64,000 nucleotides of DNA from Leptospira sp. GIMC2001 (GTDB taxonomy: Bacteria > Spirochaetota > Leptospiria > Leptospirales > Leptospiraceae), in NCBI RefSeq assembly GCF_028462125.1, contig NZ_CP115468.1:2473559-2537558 (forward strand). Reading direction: 5' to 3'. Positions 16,179 through 25,550 of the stretch are shown here, one piece after another. The notes beneath the pieces are model-generated. The model saw only the letters and a program-made list of their open reading frames with translations, had not been told where the DNA came from and searched no databases. The translations under genes and the position numbers were made by a program. Within the stretch, counting starts at the first letter, position 1. Each line of letters opens with the position of its first letter.

Positions 16179-17292
16179 AAGACTTTCTCCTTAGCCAAAA
16201 CATCTCCAGACAAATAAAGAAAAGAGGAAGTAATAAGAAGTAGAAACTCTGATCTTTTCTTCCACCGGCCTCCCATAAAAGAGTCTGCGAGTAATCTTTT
16301 CTATTCTCAATTTCATTAACGAGTTCTAAAATTCCGGAACTTCCTTCATTGGTTTGGATAAATATTCCCTTTGTTCGATTGGCAATTTCTTGTAAAAAAT
16401 TTCTATCCATCTTGGATACACGTTCTTGTACCAAAACATTTTCCTTTGTCCGATATTCTTGTCCGGACGCATCGCTAGACTTCGATTGAGGGGAAAGTTT
16501 TTCAGATCGTAGGCGATTGTAGGACAATTTTATATTGCTGCCTGCTTCGGTTCCAACTGCTATAACGTGAATTGGAATCTCCAATCTTTCTAAAACGGAT
16601 AGTCCATTTAATGCGATTTCCTTTTCTTCTGGGCTTACGTCACCGTCTGAATAGAACACAATTTGGAATCCTTGTGAACTGAATCGCGAAGAACTCAAAA
16701 TGAGTTTGTAGAGCTCATCAAAATTATTTCCAGAATAAAAAATATTATGCAACTGGATCTGATCGAGGACAGTTTGAATCCAATTTATATCTGGATGAGG
16801 ATCTGTATGTGATACAGCATTTTCTGCAAATGTAATTACCGAAAATGAATAATCTGTTAGCTCTTTACTTAATGCCATCGCATGAACTTTAGCTTCTCCG
16901 AATCGACTAAAAGGTTTAAGTGGATATTCTTTTTCATAGTTTTGATTGTCGACGGCGCTCATACTCCAAGAAGCATCGATTACAAATAGTATAGATGATT
17001 GTCGACTCTGTATCTCGGCATCACCAGGAGTAAAAGGTGACGCTATTGCAAAATTAAGAGAAATCAAAGAAATATAACTCAAAAAACAGTATATCCAGAA
17101 ATTTCTGTAGGATGGATCCGATTTCCTATTAATATGAATAAGTCTTGTTAGCTTAGATAATTTACTAAAATGAACCATTTTTTGTAATTCTTGCAATGAA
17201 CGATATTGAACTATCCAAAACCAAGTGAGAATTAGTGAGAGTAAAGGAATCAACAAAAGAAGAATTGGATATTGAAATTCTAATCCCATCAT
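16168..17292 (-). CDS. batB: BatB-like VWA-domain membrane protein
   Basis: 374 residues: N-terminal membrane segments (about 8-26 and 68-86), a von Willebrand A domain with MIDAS motif DASWS at about 107 and a later YSDGD loop, and a C-terminal membrane segment (FYFLLLPLFFICLEMFW). It starts with two consecutive ATG codons overlapping the batA stop (ATGATGA arrangement, four bases). VWA domains bind metal and partner proteins at the membrane. Confidence 0.85.
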   Translation of the reverse strand: MMGLEFQYPILLLLIPLLSLILTWFWIVQYRSLQELQKMVHFSKLSKLTRLIHINRKSDPSYRNFWIYCFLSYISLISLNFAIASPFTPGDAEIQSRQSSILFVIDASWSMSAVDNQNYEKEYPLKPFSRFGEAKVHAMALSKELTDYSFSVITFAENAVSHTDPHPDINWIQTVLDQIQLHNIFYSGNNFDELYKLILSSSRFSSQGFQIVFYSDGDVSPEEKEIALNGLSVLERLEIPIHVIAVGTEAGSNIKLSYNRLRSEKLSPQSKSSDASGQEYRTKENVLVQERVSKMDRNFLQEIANRTKGIFIQTNEGSSGILELVNEIENRKDYSQTLLWEAGGRKDQSFYFLLLPLFFICLEMFWLRRKSYGH

Positions 17293-18299
17293 AAGATTGG
17301 TCTCCTAAACCAAAATCCTCCACCAACTAGATGAATCAAAAATGCTAATAAGGCAGCTAAGCCAATCCAAAAGCTAATGGAATGATTCTCATACACATCA
17401 TTCACATCTAAAGGATGCTTTTCTAGTTCATTGATCTCACGCAATATAGATCGAAAACTATCTCCTTGTGTTGCACGATAGTATTGACCACCTCCTGACG
17501 TAGCAATGGCTTCAAGACTTTCGTCTTGTAAACTAGTGATCAACGGCTGTCCATCCGATCCGAGAAAGGGTGCATCCCTATAGAAAACGGGAACGGGAGT
17601 TAGTCCCGCAAGCCCAACAATATAAAGATGTATACCTTTTTCAAGACAAGACTTAGCCGCAAGAATGGGATCAACTCCTTCGGTATTCTCACCATCCGTA
17701 ATGATTACTAGCGCTTGCTTACGATTCTCCAATTTAACTTTATCTAACATAGATATGGAGAAAAGAATTGCATCACCGATCGCTGTTCCGCCAGCAGTGT
17801 TATGATTGATTGTTTGGAAATGTATCGATTCGATTGCTCTTTGCAGAACATATTTATTCTGGCTAAATGGATAGTGCTGAAAGACTTTTCCAGAAAACAC
17901 CGAAATTGCTGTTCGGTTCCCTCTACCTTCAGATAAATATTCTCCGACCATTGATTTCATCGCTTCAAGTCTATTAGGAGTAAAATCGTTTGCCTGCATG
18001 CTTGCCGACAAATCCAAACTTATCACAAGATCGATTCCATCAAGTCTAACTGATTCTCGAGTAGAAGTATAGTATCCTCGTGCTAATCCAATTACAAGAA
18101 GACTATAGATTAGCGCAGGCATCCATATTACGATTTTCCATTTAAGATTATTTGAATGATTCTTCGATATATTTCCTGAGCTATTATTCTTTAGCCATCC
18201 AACTGGTGAATATTTTATTATATTCTGATTTCGATCATTAGGCAAGAACCACTTAACACCTATTAACAGAATTATGAGCCAAGGTGATTCAAATCCCAT
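17289..18299 (-). CDS. batA: BatA-like VWA-domain membrane protein
   Basis: 336 residues. An N-terminal hydrophobic segment and another at about 55-73 precede a VWA domain with an intact MIDAS (DLSAS at about 96-100), a conserved TDGEN loop and a late IAT SGGGQYYRA segment; a C-terminal transmembrane helix (about 308-328) ends the protein. This is the BatA layout of the Bacteroides aerotolerance operon type. It overlaps the preceding 186-residue gene by 11 bases. Confidence 0.87.
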   Translation of the reverse strand: MGFESPWLIILLIGVKWFLPNDRNQNIIKYSPVGWLKNNSSGNISKNHSNNLKWKIVIWMPALIYSLLVIGLARGYYTSTRESVRLDGIDLVISLDLSASMQANDFTPNRLEAMKSMVGEYLSEGRGNRTAISVFSGKVFQHYPFSQNKYVLQRAIESIHFQTINHNTAGGTAIGDAILFSISMLDKVKLENRKQALVIITDGENTEGVDPILAAKSCLEKGIHLYIVGLAGLTPVPVFYRDAPFLGSDGQPLITSLQDESLEAIATSGGGQYYRATQGDSFRSILREINELEKHPLDVNDVYENHSISFWIGLAALLAFLIHLVGGGFWFRRPIL

Positions 18300-18849
18300 A
18301 AATTTTACCTCGCAGATCGGTTCTCACTTTTTGAATTAGGCTGATAACAGATTCTGGCTTTGGTTCAAGCTTTTGGTAAGAACTGAGGAGAATATCAGAA
18401 TAAACCACAGAAAATTCAGTTCGAAAACTACCTTTATGTTTTACGGAAGTGATATCTATCCATCGAGGATTCAAAGAAAGATCTACTTTTCGTATCCAGA
18501 ATTCTAAAGATGGATTATGAAATTCGTCACCTAAGTGAACAATTCTACAATACCGACTCAACTCATTCAATGCCCTCCTAGGATTTTCAAGAGCCAACCT
18601 TTCAAGGTCACTCAAAATAGGAGGTCGTTCTCTCGGTACAATCGTATCGTTTAACCAAGAATTATTCAGCTCAAAATCGGAATTGGCTCTGTCCTTGCTA
18701 AAGAATTTTGCAATCCAAATTAGAAATTTATAAATTGCAAATATGATCCACGGGAATAATAAAATTACGGGAATTATATATTTCAAAAAGTAAATCTCTG
18801 ATTCAGAAAGGATTTCTAAAGGTGAAATAATTTCAGAACTTAATTTCAT
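18289..18849 (-). CDS. Single-pass membrane protein of the bat operon (DUF4381-like position)
   Basis: 186 residues from the ATG at 18849, which overlaps the DUF58 gene stop as TAATG; a longer frame from 18930 would lie inside that gene. One membrane segment (about 24-42) is followed by a cytoplasmic, mostly helical part (RRALNELSRYCRIVHLGDEF). The position between the DUF58 gene and batA is that of small DUF4381-type membrane proteins in other moxR-bat operons, but the sequence match is not strong enough for me to be sure. Confidence 0.65.
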   Translation of the reverse strand: MKLSSEIISPLEILSESEIYFLKYIIPVILLFPWIIFAIYKFLIWIAKFFSKDRANSDFELNNSWLNDTIVPRERPPILSDLERLALENPRRALNELSRYCRIVHLGDEFHNPSLEFWIRKVDLSLNPRWIDITSVKHKGSFRTEFSVVYSDILLSSYQKLEPKPESVISLIQKVRTDLRGKIYGI

Positions 18850-19736
18850 TATCTCGCAATCCGTTTTTTCTTTTGAAAATAATGACCTAAAGTCGGGCGA
18901 GTTGGCATAGCTGTTGAAAATGATTCCCAAGATAATCCATATTTGATTGATATTTCTTTCAAATGTTCTTGCACTTCTGTAAGATTTTTGGATTCATTTT
19001 TTTTCCCATGTAATTGGAAATTAGAATCTTCCGGATCCTCCATAGAAAAGCGAAGATATTTCATTTCTGAATATTCGAACGGATCATAAATATGCAATAG
19101 ACCCAAATCATGATGACTAGTTAGATACCGTAAATCATCAGGTAAGTCTAGATCAATAAAATCAGATATAACAAAGACCACGAAGCGATTGCCTCTTTGT
19201 TTTTCTATAGCATGAATAGCAGAACGAATATCTGTTTTTCCGCCATCTATTTGATTATCCCGATAGTGAACCATTCTCGATATCGCTTGATACAATTGTC
19301 GTCTACCAACTTTCGGACGAGAGTCTTCAATAATCTTGTCTTGGAAAAAAACATAACCCAATCGATCTCCCGACTTAACAGCGCTATATGCTAGAGTTGA
19401 GGCAATCTCAATTGCATGTTCAATTTTAGATTTTTCTTGCCAACCTGTATACATGGAAGCGCTTATATCAATTGCGATGATAATACTCCGCTCGCGCTCT
19501 TCATCGAAAATTTTTACATAGGGCTCTCCAAGTCTTGCTGTCATATTCCAATCAATGGATCGAATTGATTCACCGCTCACATATTTTCTTGCTTCTTTGA
19601 ACTCACTGCCCTTGCCTGGAATTTCAGTTTTATAATGTCCATCTAAAACAGAGTTTGCGTTCTTCTTTGAAATCAACTCTAATAGGTGGATTTTTTTTAA
19701 TAACTCAAGCTTAGATTGATTGCTCGCATCTTCCAT
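18849..19736 (-). CDS. DUF58 protein of the moxR-bat operon
   Basis: About 295 residues. The DUF58 signature is clear: a KGSEFKEARKYVSGES stretch, SIDWNMTARLGEPYVK and the VWA-like IIIAIDISASM. These proteins are partners of MoxR AAA+ ATPases. An in-frame GTG at 19742 is an alternative start two codons upstream; neither has a strong ribosome site. The stop overlaps the next gene by TAATG. Confidence 0.87.
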   Translation of the reverse strand: MEDASNQSKLELLKKIHLLELISKKNANSVLDGHYKTEIPGKGSEFKEARKYVSGESIRSIDWNMTARLGEPYVKIFDEERERSIIIAIDISASMYTGWQEKSKIEHAIEIASTLAYSAVKSGDRLGYVFFQDKIIEDSRPKVGRRQLYQAISRMVHYRDNQIDGGKTDIRSAIHAIEKQRGNRFVVFVISDFIDLDLPDDLRYLTSHHDLGLLHIYDPFEYSEMKYLRFSMEDPEDSNFQLHGKKNESKNLTEVQEHLKEISIKYGLSWESFSTAMPTRPTLGHYFQKKKRIAR

Positions 19737-19749
19737 TTTCACTTTTTAC

Positions 19750-20721
19750 TTAAGAAGGTGCTTTGACAGCAGAAAGAATATTATCAATAAATTGTTCAGA
19801 AGTTATCCCTTCCGCTTCAGCCATATAATTCATCACAACCCGATGTCTAAGAACAGACATAGCAATGCTTCTTATATCTTCGGCGGTCGTAAAATCTCTT
19901 CCGTTCAGAAGTGCAACAGCCCGAGACGTCTGCGCAAGAGCAATAGATGCACGAGGTGAAGCTCCATGATATATCCATTGTTTATAATTTTCTAATTTAT
20001 ATTCTTCCGGATTTCTAGTTGCGAGGACAATTTCTGCGATATATCGAATCAATGAATCATCTAAATGAATTTTTCTAGAAATTTCTTGAATGATAATAAT
20101 TTCTTTTGGATCAAATATTGGCGAAAGAACGGGAAGATTGATCTCAGACACAACCATTCTTACAATTTCTGCTTCCTCTTCTTTCTTAGGATATCCAACT
20201 AAAAGCTTCAACAGAAAACGATCTAATTGGGCTTCAGGCAATGGATACGTTCCTTCTTGCTCTATTGGATTCTGTGTCGCAAAAACTAAAAATGGCTCAG
20301 GCAATTTTTTGGTTACATCGCCCACAGTAATTTGTCTCTCTTGCATAGCTTCCAATAGTGCAGATTGAACTTTTGCCGGGGCACGATTGATCTCATCAGC
20401 CAAAATAAAATTTCCGAAAATTGGGCCATATTGGTTTTCAAAACTCGCTTTATTTTGATTGAATATTCTGGTTCCGACAACATCTGCAGGCAAAAGATCT
20501 GGAGTAAACTGGATACGATTGAATTGAACCTTACAGATTTGAGACAATAAATTTACAGCTCGAGTTTTAGCGAGTCCAGGCAGTCCTTCAATCAAAACAT
20601 GCCCATTGGAGATCATCGCAACCAACAATCCATCGATCAAATCATCTTGGCCTACAATTCCTTTATGCATTTCTTCTCTTGCTTGGTGTAATCTCTGACT
20701 GACTTCTGAAATTGTTTGCAT
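19750..20721 (-). CDS. moxR: MoxR-family AAA+ ATPase
   Basis: 323 residues. Walker A is the MoxR variant GLPGLAKTR, Walker B is FILADEINRAP, followed by EAMQERQ (sensor region) and ATQNPIEQEGTYPLPEAQLDRF, all hallmarks of MoxR. The C-terminal lid has SPRASIALAQTSRA. MoxR ATPases act as chaperones that activate VWA-containing complexes, here encoded by the five genes downstream. It is the first gene of the operon and is divergent from the AraC-type gene. Confidence 0.93.
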   Translation of the reverse strand: MQTISEVSQRLHQAREEMHKGIVGQDDLIDGLLVAMISNGHVLIEGLPGLAKTRAVNLLSQICKVQFNRIQFTPDLLPADVVGTRIFNQNKASFENQYGPIFGNFILADEINRAPAKVQSALLEAMQERQITVGDVTKKLPEPFLVFATQNPIEQEGTYPLPEAQLDRFLLKLLVGYPKKEEEAEIVRMVVSEINLPVLSPIFDPKEIIIIQEISRKIHLDDSLIRYIAEIVLATRNPEEYKLENYKQWIYHGASPRASIALAQTSRAVALLNGRDFTTAEDIRSIAMSVLRHRVVMNYMAEAEGITSEQFIDNILSAVKAPS

Positions 20722-20752
20722 CCAGTAATTCCTTGTATAAATAAATTATTTT

Positions 20753-20837
20753 ATTGGTCTAAATTTTTCTTCTAGACATTAGATTCGCTTGTTCTTGGAG
20801 TTACAAGTGTTTTTTAGATACTAGGAAAAAGACCAAT
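20753..20837. promoter_or_regulatory. Widely spaced 8-bp inverted repeat in the moxR/araC divergent region
   Basis: ATTGGTCT (20753-20760) and AGACCAAT (20830-20837) are exact reverse complements 69 bases apart in the only space between the divergent moxR and AraC-type genes. They could be half-sites for the regulator. Two chance 8-mers in this region are also possible. Confidence 0.3.
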
Positions 20838-20882
20838 CAAATTCAATATTGACACAATAGTTAAGAAATAAATTTCTAAAAT

Positions 20883-21989
20883 ATGCACTATCCATTTGAT
20901 TTTGCGGTTCTTTTTTTCGCTGGCATTTTTAGCTTTGTCTGGGTTGTTGGAGCAACTCTCAATCAAAATAGAAAATTAGATTCTACAACAATTTTTTTGA
21001 TCACAATTTCAGGATATAGATTATGCTTTGAAGCTGCTTACTTTTCCGGATTGATCAATAAATTTCCGATTGCTTTTGGGATTGCTGTTCCTTGTTTATA
21101 TGCAATCGGACCTGCCATCTATTTATACTTATTCAATTTTTACACGGTAGGAAATCATAGATATAGGATTTATATTCATTTCATACCATTCGTTTTTTCG
21201 TTATTACCTGTGATTTTTTGGCTAAAACTTAATTCTAGCGCTCAACTGCAATTGATTGCGAATCTATTTACGTTAGAACCTTTATTGAGAGATCGGATCG
21301 ACTGGGGATTTATGTCCTGGGTGATTGGACCAAAGTTACTTATTTTATTTTATTCTAATTTATCTGCCTTTCTTATTTTCAAAGAACTTCGTTCCTTCTC
21401 TAAAAGAATCAATGATGAACTAAAAATCTATTTGTATTTACTTCTAGCCTTTCTTCACATAATGATACTTGCTGATATTATTGGTTATATTTTATCTAGC
21501 TTGGAATTGATCCGTATAAGCGCAATGAGTCATTCAATTTCTGTAGTGGCTATATACTTATTTGGAAAATACCAACCCAATGCAATTCTTGAATATGAAA
21601 TTTCCATACAAAAAAGCAGATATGAGAAAAGCAAATTAAACCAATTGGATGTTGATAAAATTATACAAAATATGGAAATTTTCATGAAGGATGAACATTT
21701 TTATGCAGATGAGGATTTAAGAATCGCAGATCTAGCTGAGTCTTGTGGAATTTCTATACACCAACTTTCCGAAATATTAAATCGTAATCTGAAAATGAGC
21801 TTTACTGATTATGTGAATATGCATCGAATCGCAGCAGCAAAAGATATGATAATTCATGAACCGGACCGAACAATTCTTTCAATTGCTATAGCAGTTGGCT
21901 ACAATTCAAAATCTGCATTCAACAGAAGTTTCAAAAAAATCGTAAATCTTACTCCTAGCGAATATAAAAAGCAAACTAGTTCAAACTGA
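20883..21989 (+). CDS. AraC-family regulator with multi-pass membrane N terminus
   Basis: 368 residues. About seven hydrophobic segments span residues 5-230. The C-terminal 100 residues are an AraC/XylS DNA-binding domain with two helix-turn-helix motifs (IADLAESCGISIHQLSEIL and ILSIAIAVGYNSKSAFNRSF) and the family ending LTPSEYKK. It likely senses a membrane or outside signal and binds DNA directly. It is followed by lipoprotein genes that may be its targets (inference). Confidence 0.88.
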   Translation: MHYPFDFAVLFFAGIFSFVWVVGATLNQNRKLDSTTIFLITISGYRLCFEAAYFSGLINKFPIAFGIAVPCLYAIGPAIYLYLFNFYTVGNHRYRIYIHFIPFVFSLLPVIFWLKLNSSAQLQLIANLFTLEPLLRDRIDWGFMSWVIGPKLLILFYSNLSAFLIFKELRSFSKRINDELKIYLYLLLAFLHIMILADIIGYILSSLELIRISAMSHSISVVAIYLFGKYQPNAILEYEISIQKSRYEKSKLNQLDVDKIIQNMEIFMKDEHFYADEDLRIADLAESCGISIHQLSEILNRNLKMSFTDYVNMHRIAAAKDMIIHEPDRTILSIAIAVGYNSKSAFNRSFKKIVNLTPSEYKKQTSSN

Positions 21990-22102
21990 TCCTATAAACT
22001 AAAAAAATGTAAATACTGAGTTCTATATTATAGAATGGGACGACAGAATTTGATTTCGGTGTTAAGATTATAAGAAATTTGAATAATCGCGGAGATCAAG
22101 AA

Positions 22103-23077
22103 ATGAAAAAGTTCTTAGTTTTAGTATTAATAGCAACCTCTTTACAATTCAGCAATTGTAAAGAAGAGAAGGATGAACCAGATCCACTCTTTCAATTGCT
22201 AGCTTTACAATCCCTTCTAACTAGTAAGAATATATTTTTTAATCGGGTTCGTTACCTAGATAATAAATTCTATGGGGTTGGAAGCGGTGGACAGATTTAT
22301 GTATCTGCTGATGGAGATAGCTGGACAAGAATAAGTTTGGATACAAATCAGGCAATCAATGATATAGGATATATCAACAATCGATTCACTGCAATTGGAA
22401 ATAGCGTTCACTATACATCAGCAGATGGTATCAGCTGGTCGGATATATCTAGTACCTTTTCCAACACAACTTTTTTACGAAGCCTTGGAAACTTTGGATC
22501 AACTTTGGTTGCATTCGGTAGTAGAAATATCTATACATCAACAAACGGTCTGAGTTTTTCATCAGGAGTTAGTCTTGGTAGTTCATTGTTTCCCGCCTAT
22601 TATGAAAGTGCCTCAAATTCCAATCGCATGGTTGTCGTTGGTGCAGAAGAATCCAATAGCGCATCCATCAAAGTTGGTTCGTTTGTATCCATTTTTCTTA
22701 CTTTTTCAAGCAATGGAGTAACCGGTTTGAGTTCAGCAAAACAATTACTTGGAATTGCATATAATGGAACACGCTTTGTCGCGGTCGGAAATTCGGGAAA
22801 TATTTATTACTCGGCAGATGGTCTAGCTTGGACTGCTGCTTCATCGGGTGTAACTTCAACGATTAGAGCTGTTGTCTATGCTAAGGATCAATTTATTGCA
22901 GTCGGTATGTCTGGCTTGGTTTTATCAAGTCCGGATGGAATCAATTGGACTTCAAAATCCTCCGGGTCAACGGTGGAATTAAGGAGTGTTGCATATGGTA
23001 ACGACAAATTGGTTGCAGTTGGTCGGGATACGATACTTGTATCTTCCGATGCTGGAAATACTTGGGTCAATAAATAG
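22103..23077 (+). CDS. Lipoprotein with BNR/YCF48-like beta-propeller repeats
   Basis: 324 residues from the ATG at 22103, which has a GGAGA eight bases upstream; the in-frame TTG at 22079 lacks one. Signal peptide ends in the lipobox FSNC. The mature part is built of recurring units with the pattern V..G..G.IYYSADGLAWT / FIAVG.SG.VLSSPDGINWTS, about six or seven blades, typical of YCF48/BNR propellers. A surface-exposed binding role is likely; no catalytic site is seen. Confidence 0.78.
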   Translation: MKKFLVLVLIATSLQFSNCKEEKDEPDPLFQLLALQSLLTSKNIFFNRVRYLDNKFYGVGSGGQIYVSADGDSWTRISLDTNQAINDIGYINNRFTAIGNSVHYTSADGISWSDISSTFSNTTFLRSLGNFGSTLVAFGSRNIYTSTNGLSFSSGVSLGSSLFPAYYESASNSNRMVVVGAEESNSASIKVGSFVSIFLTFSSNGVTGLSSAKQLLGIAYNGTRFVAVGNSGNIYYSADGLAWTAASSGVTSTIRAVVYAKDQFIAVGMSGLVLSSPDGINWTSKSSGSTVELRSVAYGNDKLVAVGRDTILVSSDAGNTWVNK

Positions 23078-23222
23078 TTGAAAAACTTTTCTCGGTATTC
23101 AAATTGCGGTTGTAAAGAAAAATCTTCTTGAGTTTTTAAAACCGTATATTTGAATTATCGGGGGAAGTAAAATTTCCTTTAATTCACTGTAAATAAATTT
23201 GGATGCGTAATATAGAAACCTT

Positions 23223-23870
23223 ATGAAGAAAATCTCTCAGAAATTTTTGACAATTTTATTATTAATGGTGATGTCGAATTGCACCAAAATGCTCAAAGAT
23301 ATTCCAAATGATAAATTTGACGTCCCTAAAAGATATGAAAATTATAAACTTGTTATTAACTACGAAAGCATAGAGGATAATCTCGTTTCTATAGATTATC
23401 AGAAAGATTCATACAATTATTTTAAGAAAAGTGGACAAGAAGAGTATGCTAGATCAATAGATTCTCATCTAGATATTTCCCGCAAATTAGCGTATGATAC
23501 AATTCAAAATTCATTGAATATTAAAAATAAATCCTCTAGTCCAGATGGCTATCTTAGCGTGATAGTACGTGAAGGCAAAACAAATATAAACGGTTATCCG
23601 GCTTTAGTACTGCTTGTTGCAATAGTTCCTCCGATACTATTGGGAATTCCTTTAATAAAATATGATGCCTACTTTGAAGTAGAAGTTGCGGAATTCAATA
23701 AAAAGAAAGAATTAGTCAAAACCTATTCAAGTAAAAGTAACGATACGGAATACATGGAAGTTCTTTACTATGGATACGATTATCCGTACCAGGCTTCATC
23801 TCTCATTGCGATAAAAAAAGCCCTTAGAAATATTAGAGAGCAAATGGAGAAAGAAAATGATTTTGAATAG
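23223..23870 (+). CDS. Putative lipoprotein, unknown function
   Basis: 215 residues; a signal peptide (LTILLLMVMSNC) puts the lipobox Cys at about residue 20. A membrane-like stretch (YPALVLLVAIVPPILLGIPLI) in the middle resembles that in the lipoprotein at 12154-12747, and both end with a charged amphipathic tail. The 3' end overlaps the next small lipoprotein gene by 14 bases. Confidence 0.6.
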   Translation: MKKISQKFLTILLLMVMSNCTKMLKDIPNDKFDVPKRYENYKLVINYESIEDNLVSIDYQKDSYNYFKKSGQEEYARSIDSHLDISRKLAYDTIQNSLNIKNKSSSPDGYLSVIVREGKTNINGYPALVLLVAIVPPILLGIPLIKYDAYFEVEVAEFNKKKELVKTYSSKSNDTEYMEVLYYGYDYPYQASSLIAIKKALRNIREQMEKENDFE

Positions 23871-24042
23871 TAATTTACCAAACAAAGGGATTAGAAATTA
23901 TTTTTATCTATTTTTACTTCTCTGCTCTTTATTTTTCTTGATCAGTGGATGCAAAACTAGGCAAAGCAAATACGAGGGATCACATAAATTAGATGGATCA
24001 GCAGTACAATCCAAGGTAAACACGGCTAAGAAACTTGAATAA
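23857..24042 (+). CDS. Small lipoprotein
   Basis: 61 residues with a long signal peptide (hydrophobic about 15-30) and a classical lipobox LISGC at residues 28-32; the mature part is only about 30 residues and rich in Lys, Ser and Gln. The ATG lies inside the end of the upstream lipoprotein gene, so the two are probably co-translated. Confidence 0.6.
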   Translation: MILNSNLPNKGIRNYFYLFLLLCSLFFLISGCKTRQSKYEGSHKLDGSAVQSKVNTAKKLE

Positions 24043-24173
24043 TTTCAAAATACTTAGACGTGATTAACTTTACAATAATCCATACATAGCTATAAGAATA
24101 GGTTGATTGTACAAAATACCAAAATTATAAATTATTTATTGAATCAAAGTCAAAGGATGGATTAACTTAGTGA

Positions 24174-25550
24174 TCAATCAAAGTATTCTGTTAATTCACG
24201 AAGATGTTTAATTCCAATTAGCTGGAATCCAGAATTTTCTTTTTTCCATTCATTCTTAGCTGACACAGGTAGGATCACTTTTTCAAGTCCTATCGCTTCC
24301 AACTCTTTTAATCTCAGCCCTAATTGGCCAACGTTACGTACTTCGCCCGAAAGACCCACTTCTCCGAGAAAAGCGGTCGTAGAAGACACGGATCGATTTG
24401 TTGCAGATGATAGAATTGCAGAACAGATTGCTAGATCAAGTGAGGGTTCATCAACAGTCAATCCTCCGGCCAAGTTTGCAAAAACGTCTGATTGAGAAAG
24501 AGGGATTCCTAGATATTTCTCAATGACAGCGCATAGAAGAATCAATCTTTTATTGTCTAAACCTTCTGACATTCTGCGAGCTTGACTGAAGCTTGTCTTT
24601 GCAACGAGAGCTTGAACTTCAACACTGAGCGCTCTTGATCCTTCAAGGACAACAGAAAGTACAGAACCCTCTTGCGTATCTGCATCTCTAAATAAAAATA
24701 AATCATTCCGGTTGATCACTTCTTCCAATCCGGAAGTCTTCATTTCAAATACAGCTATATCACCAACCGATCCGAATCGATTTTTTACAGCTCGTAAAAT
24801 TCGATAGTAATTGAGCTTATCTCCTTCGAAGTACAGTACTGTATCCACTAGATGCTCTAAAACTTTGGGCCCCGCAATCAATCCTTCTTTAGTTATATGA
24901 CCAATTAAGAATATTGGAATAGACAATCTCTTTGATGTTTCTAGGAAAATCTGTGTGCATTCACGTAATTGTGTCACCGTTCCCGCTTGATTCGGAAGAG
25001 CTTCTCTCTGTACAGTTTGTATCGAGTCTATGAAGACTACTCCGGGTCGAATATGCTCAATCATCTGAATGATATTCTCTGCATAACCTTCGGAAGAGAG
25101 CAAAATATTATCAGATTGAATACCCAATCGTTTAGCTCTAAGTCCTATTTGAGAAGCTGACTCTTCACCTGATATATATAGAACCTTATCTTTGTTAGAT
25201 AGATTTTTTGCAACTTCTAGAATTAAAGTCGACTTGCCTACTCCAGGCTCGCCTCCAATGAGAACCAGGCTTCCAGGAACAATTCCTCCTCCTAGAACCA
25301 AGTCCAGTTCCGAAAATCCAGTCTTTATACGCTGAAATTTCTCTTCTTCGATTTTATTGATCGAAATTGGATCTTCATATCTTTTTGGATCTAGAATTGT
25401 TCGCTTCTTTTCGGTAAACTTAGATCCAGAGCCAGTTTCTTCGATGATTGTGTTCCAGGACTCACATCCTGGACATTTGCCAGACCATCTTGGAAAATTC
25501 TCTCCGCAAGATTGGCAAATATAGATCTTGGCTGGGATCTTTTTCTTCAA
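24174..25550 (-). CDS. radA: DNA repair protein RadA
   Basis: 458 residues, the normal length. An N-terminal zinc finger (CQSCG..CPGC), Walker A GGEPGVGKST, the RadA-specific KNRFGSVG motif and a C-terminal Lon-like domain (GGLTVDEPSLDLAICSAILSS; FLGEVGLSGEVR) are all present. RadA is a branch-migration ATPase in recombinational repair. Its start overlaps the exonuclease stop by four bases. Confidence 0.96.
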   Translation of the reverse strand: MKKKIPAKIYICQSCGENFPRWSGKCPGCESWNTIIEETGSGSKFTEKKRTILDPKRYEDPISINKIEEEKFQRIKTGFSELDLVLGGGIVPGSLVLIGGEPGVGKSTLILEVAKNLSNKDKVLYISGEESASQIGLRAKRLGIQSDNILLSSEGYAENIIQMIEHIRPGVVFIDSIQTVQREALPNQAGTVTQLRECTQIFLETSKRLSIPIFLIGHITKEGLIAGPKVLEHLVDTVLYFEGDKLNYYRILRAVKNRFGSVGDIAVFEMKTSGLEEVINRNDLFLFRDADTQEGSVLSVVLEGSRALSVEVQALVAKTSFSQARRMSEGLDNKRLILLCAVIEKYLGIPLSQSDVFANLAGGLTVDEPSLDLAICSAILSSATNRSVSSTTAFLGEVGLSGEVRNVGQLGLRLKELEAIGLEKVILPVSAKNEWKKENSGFQLIGIKHLRELTEYFD

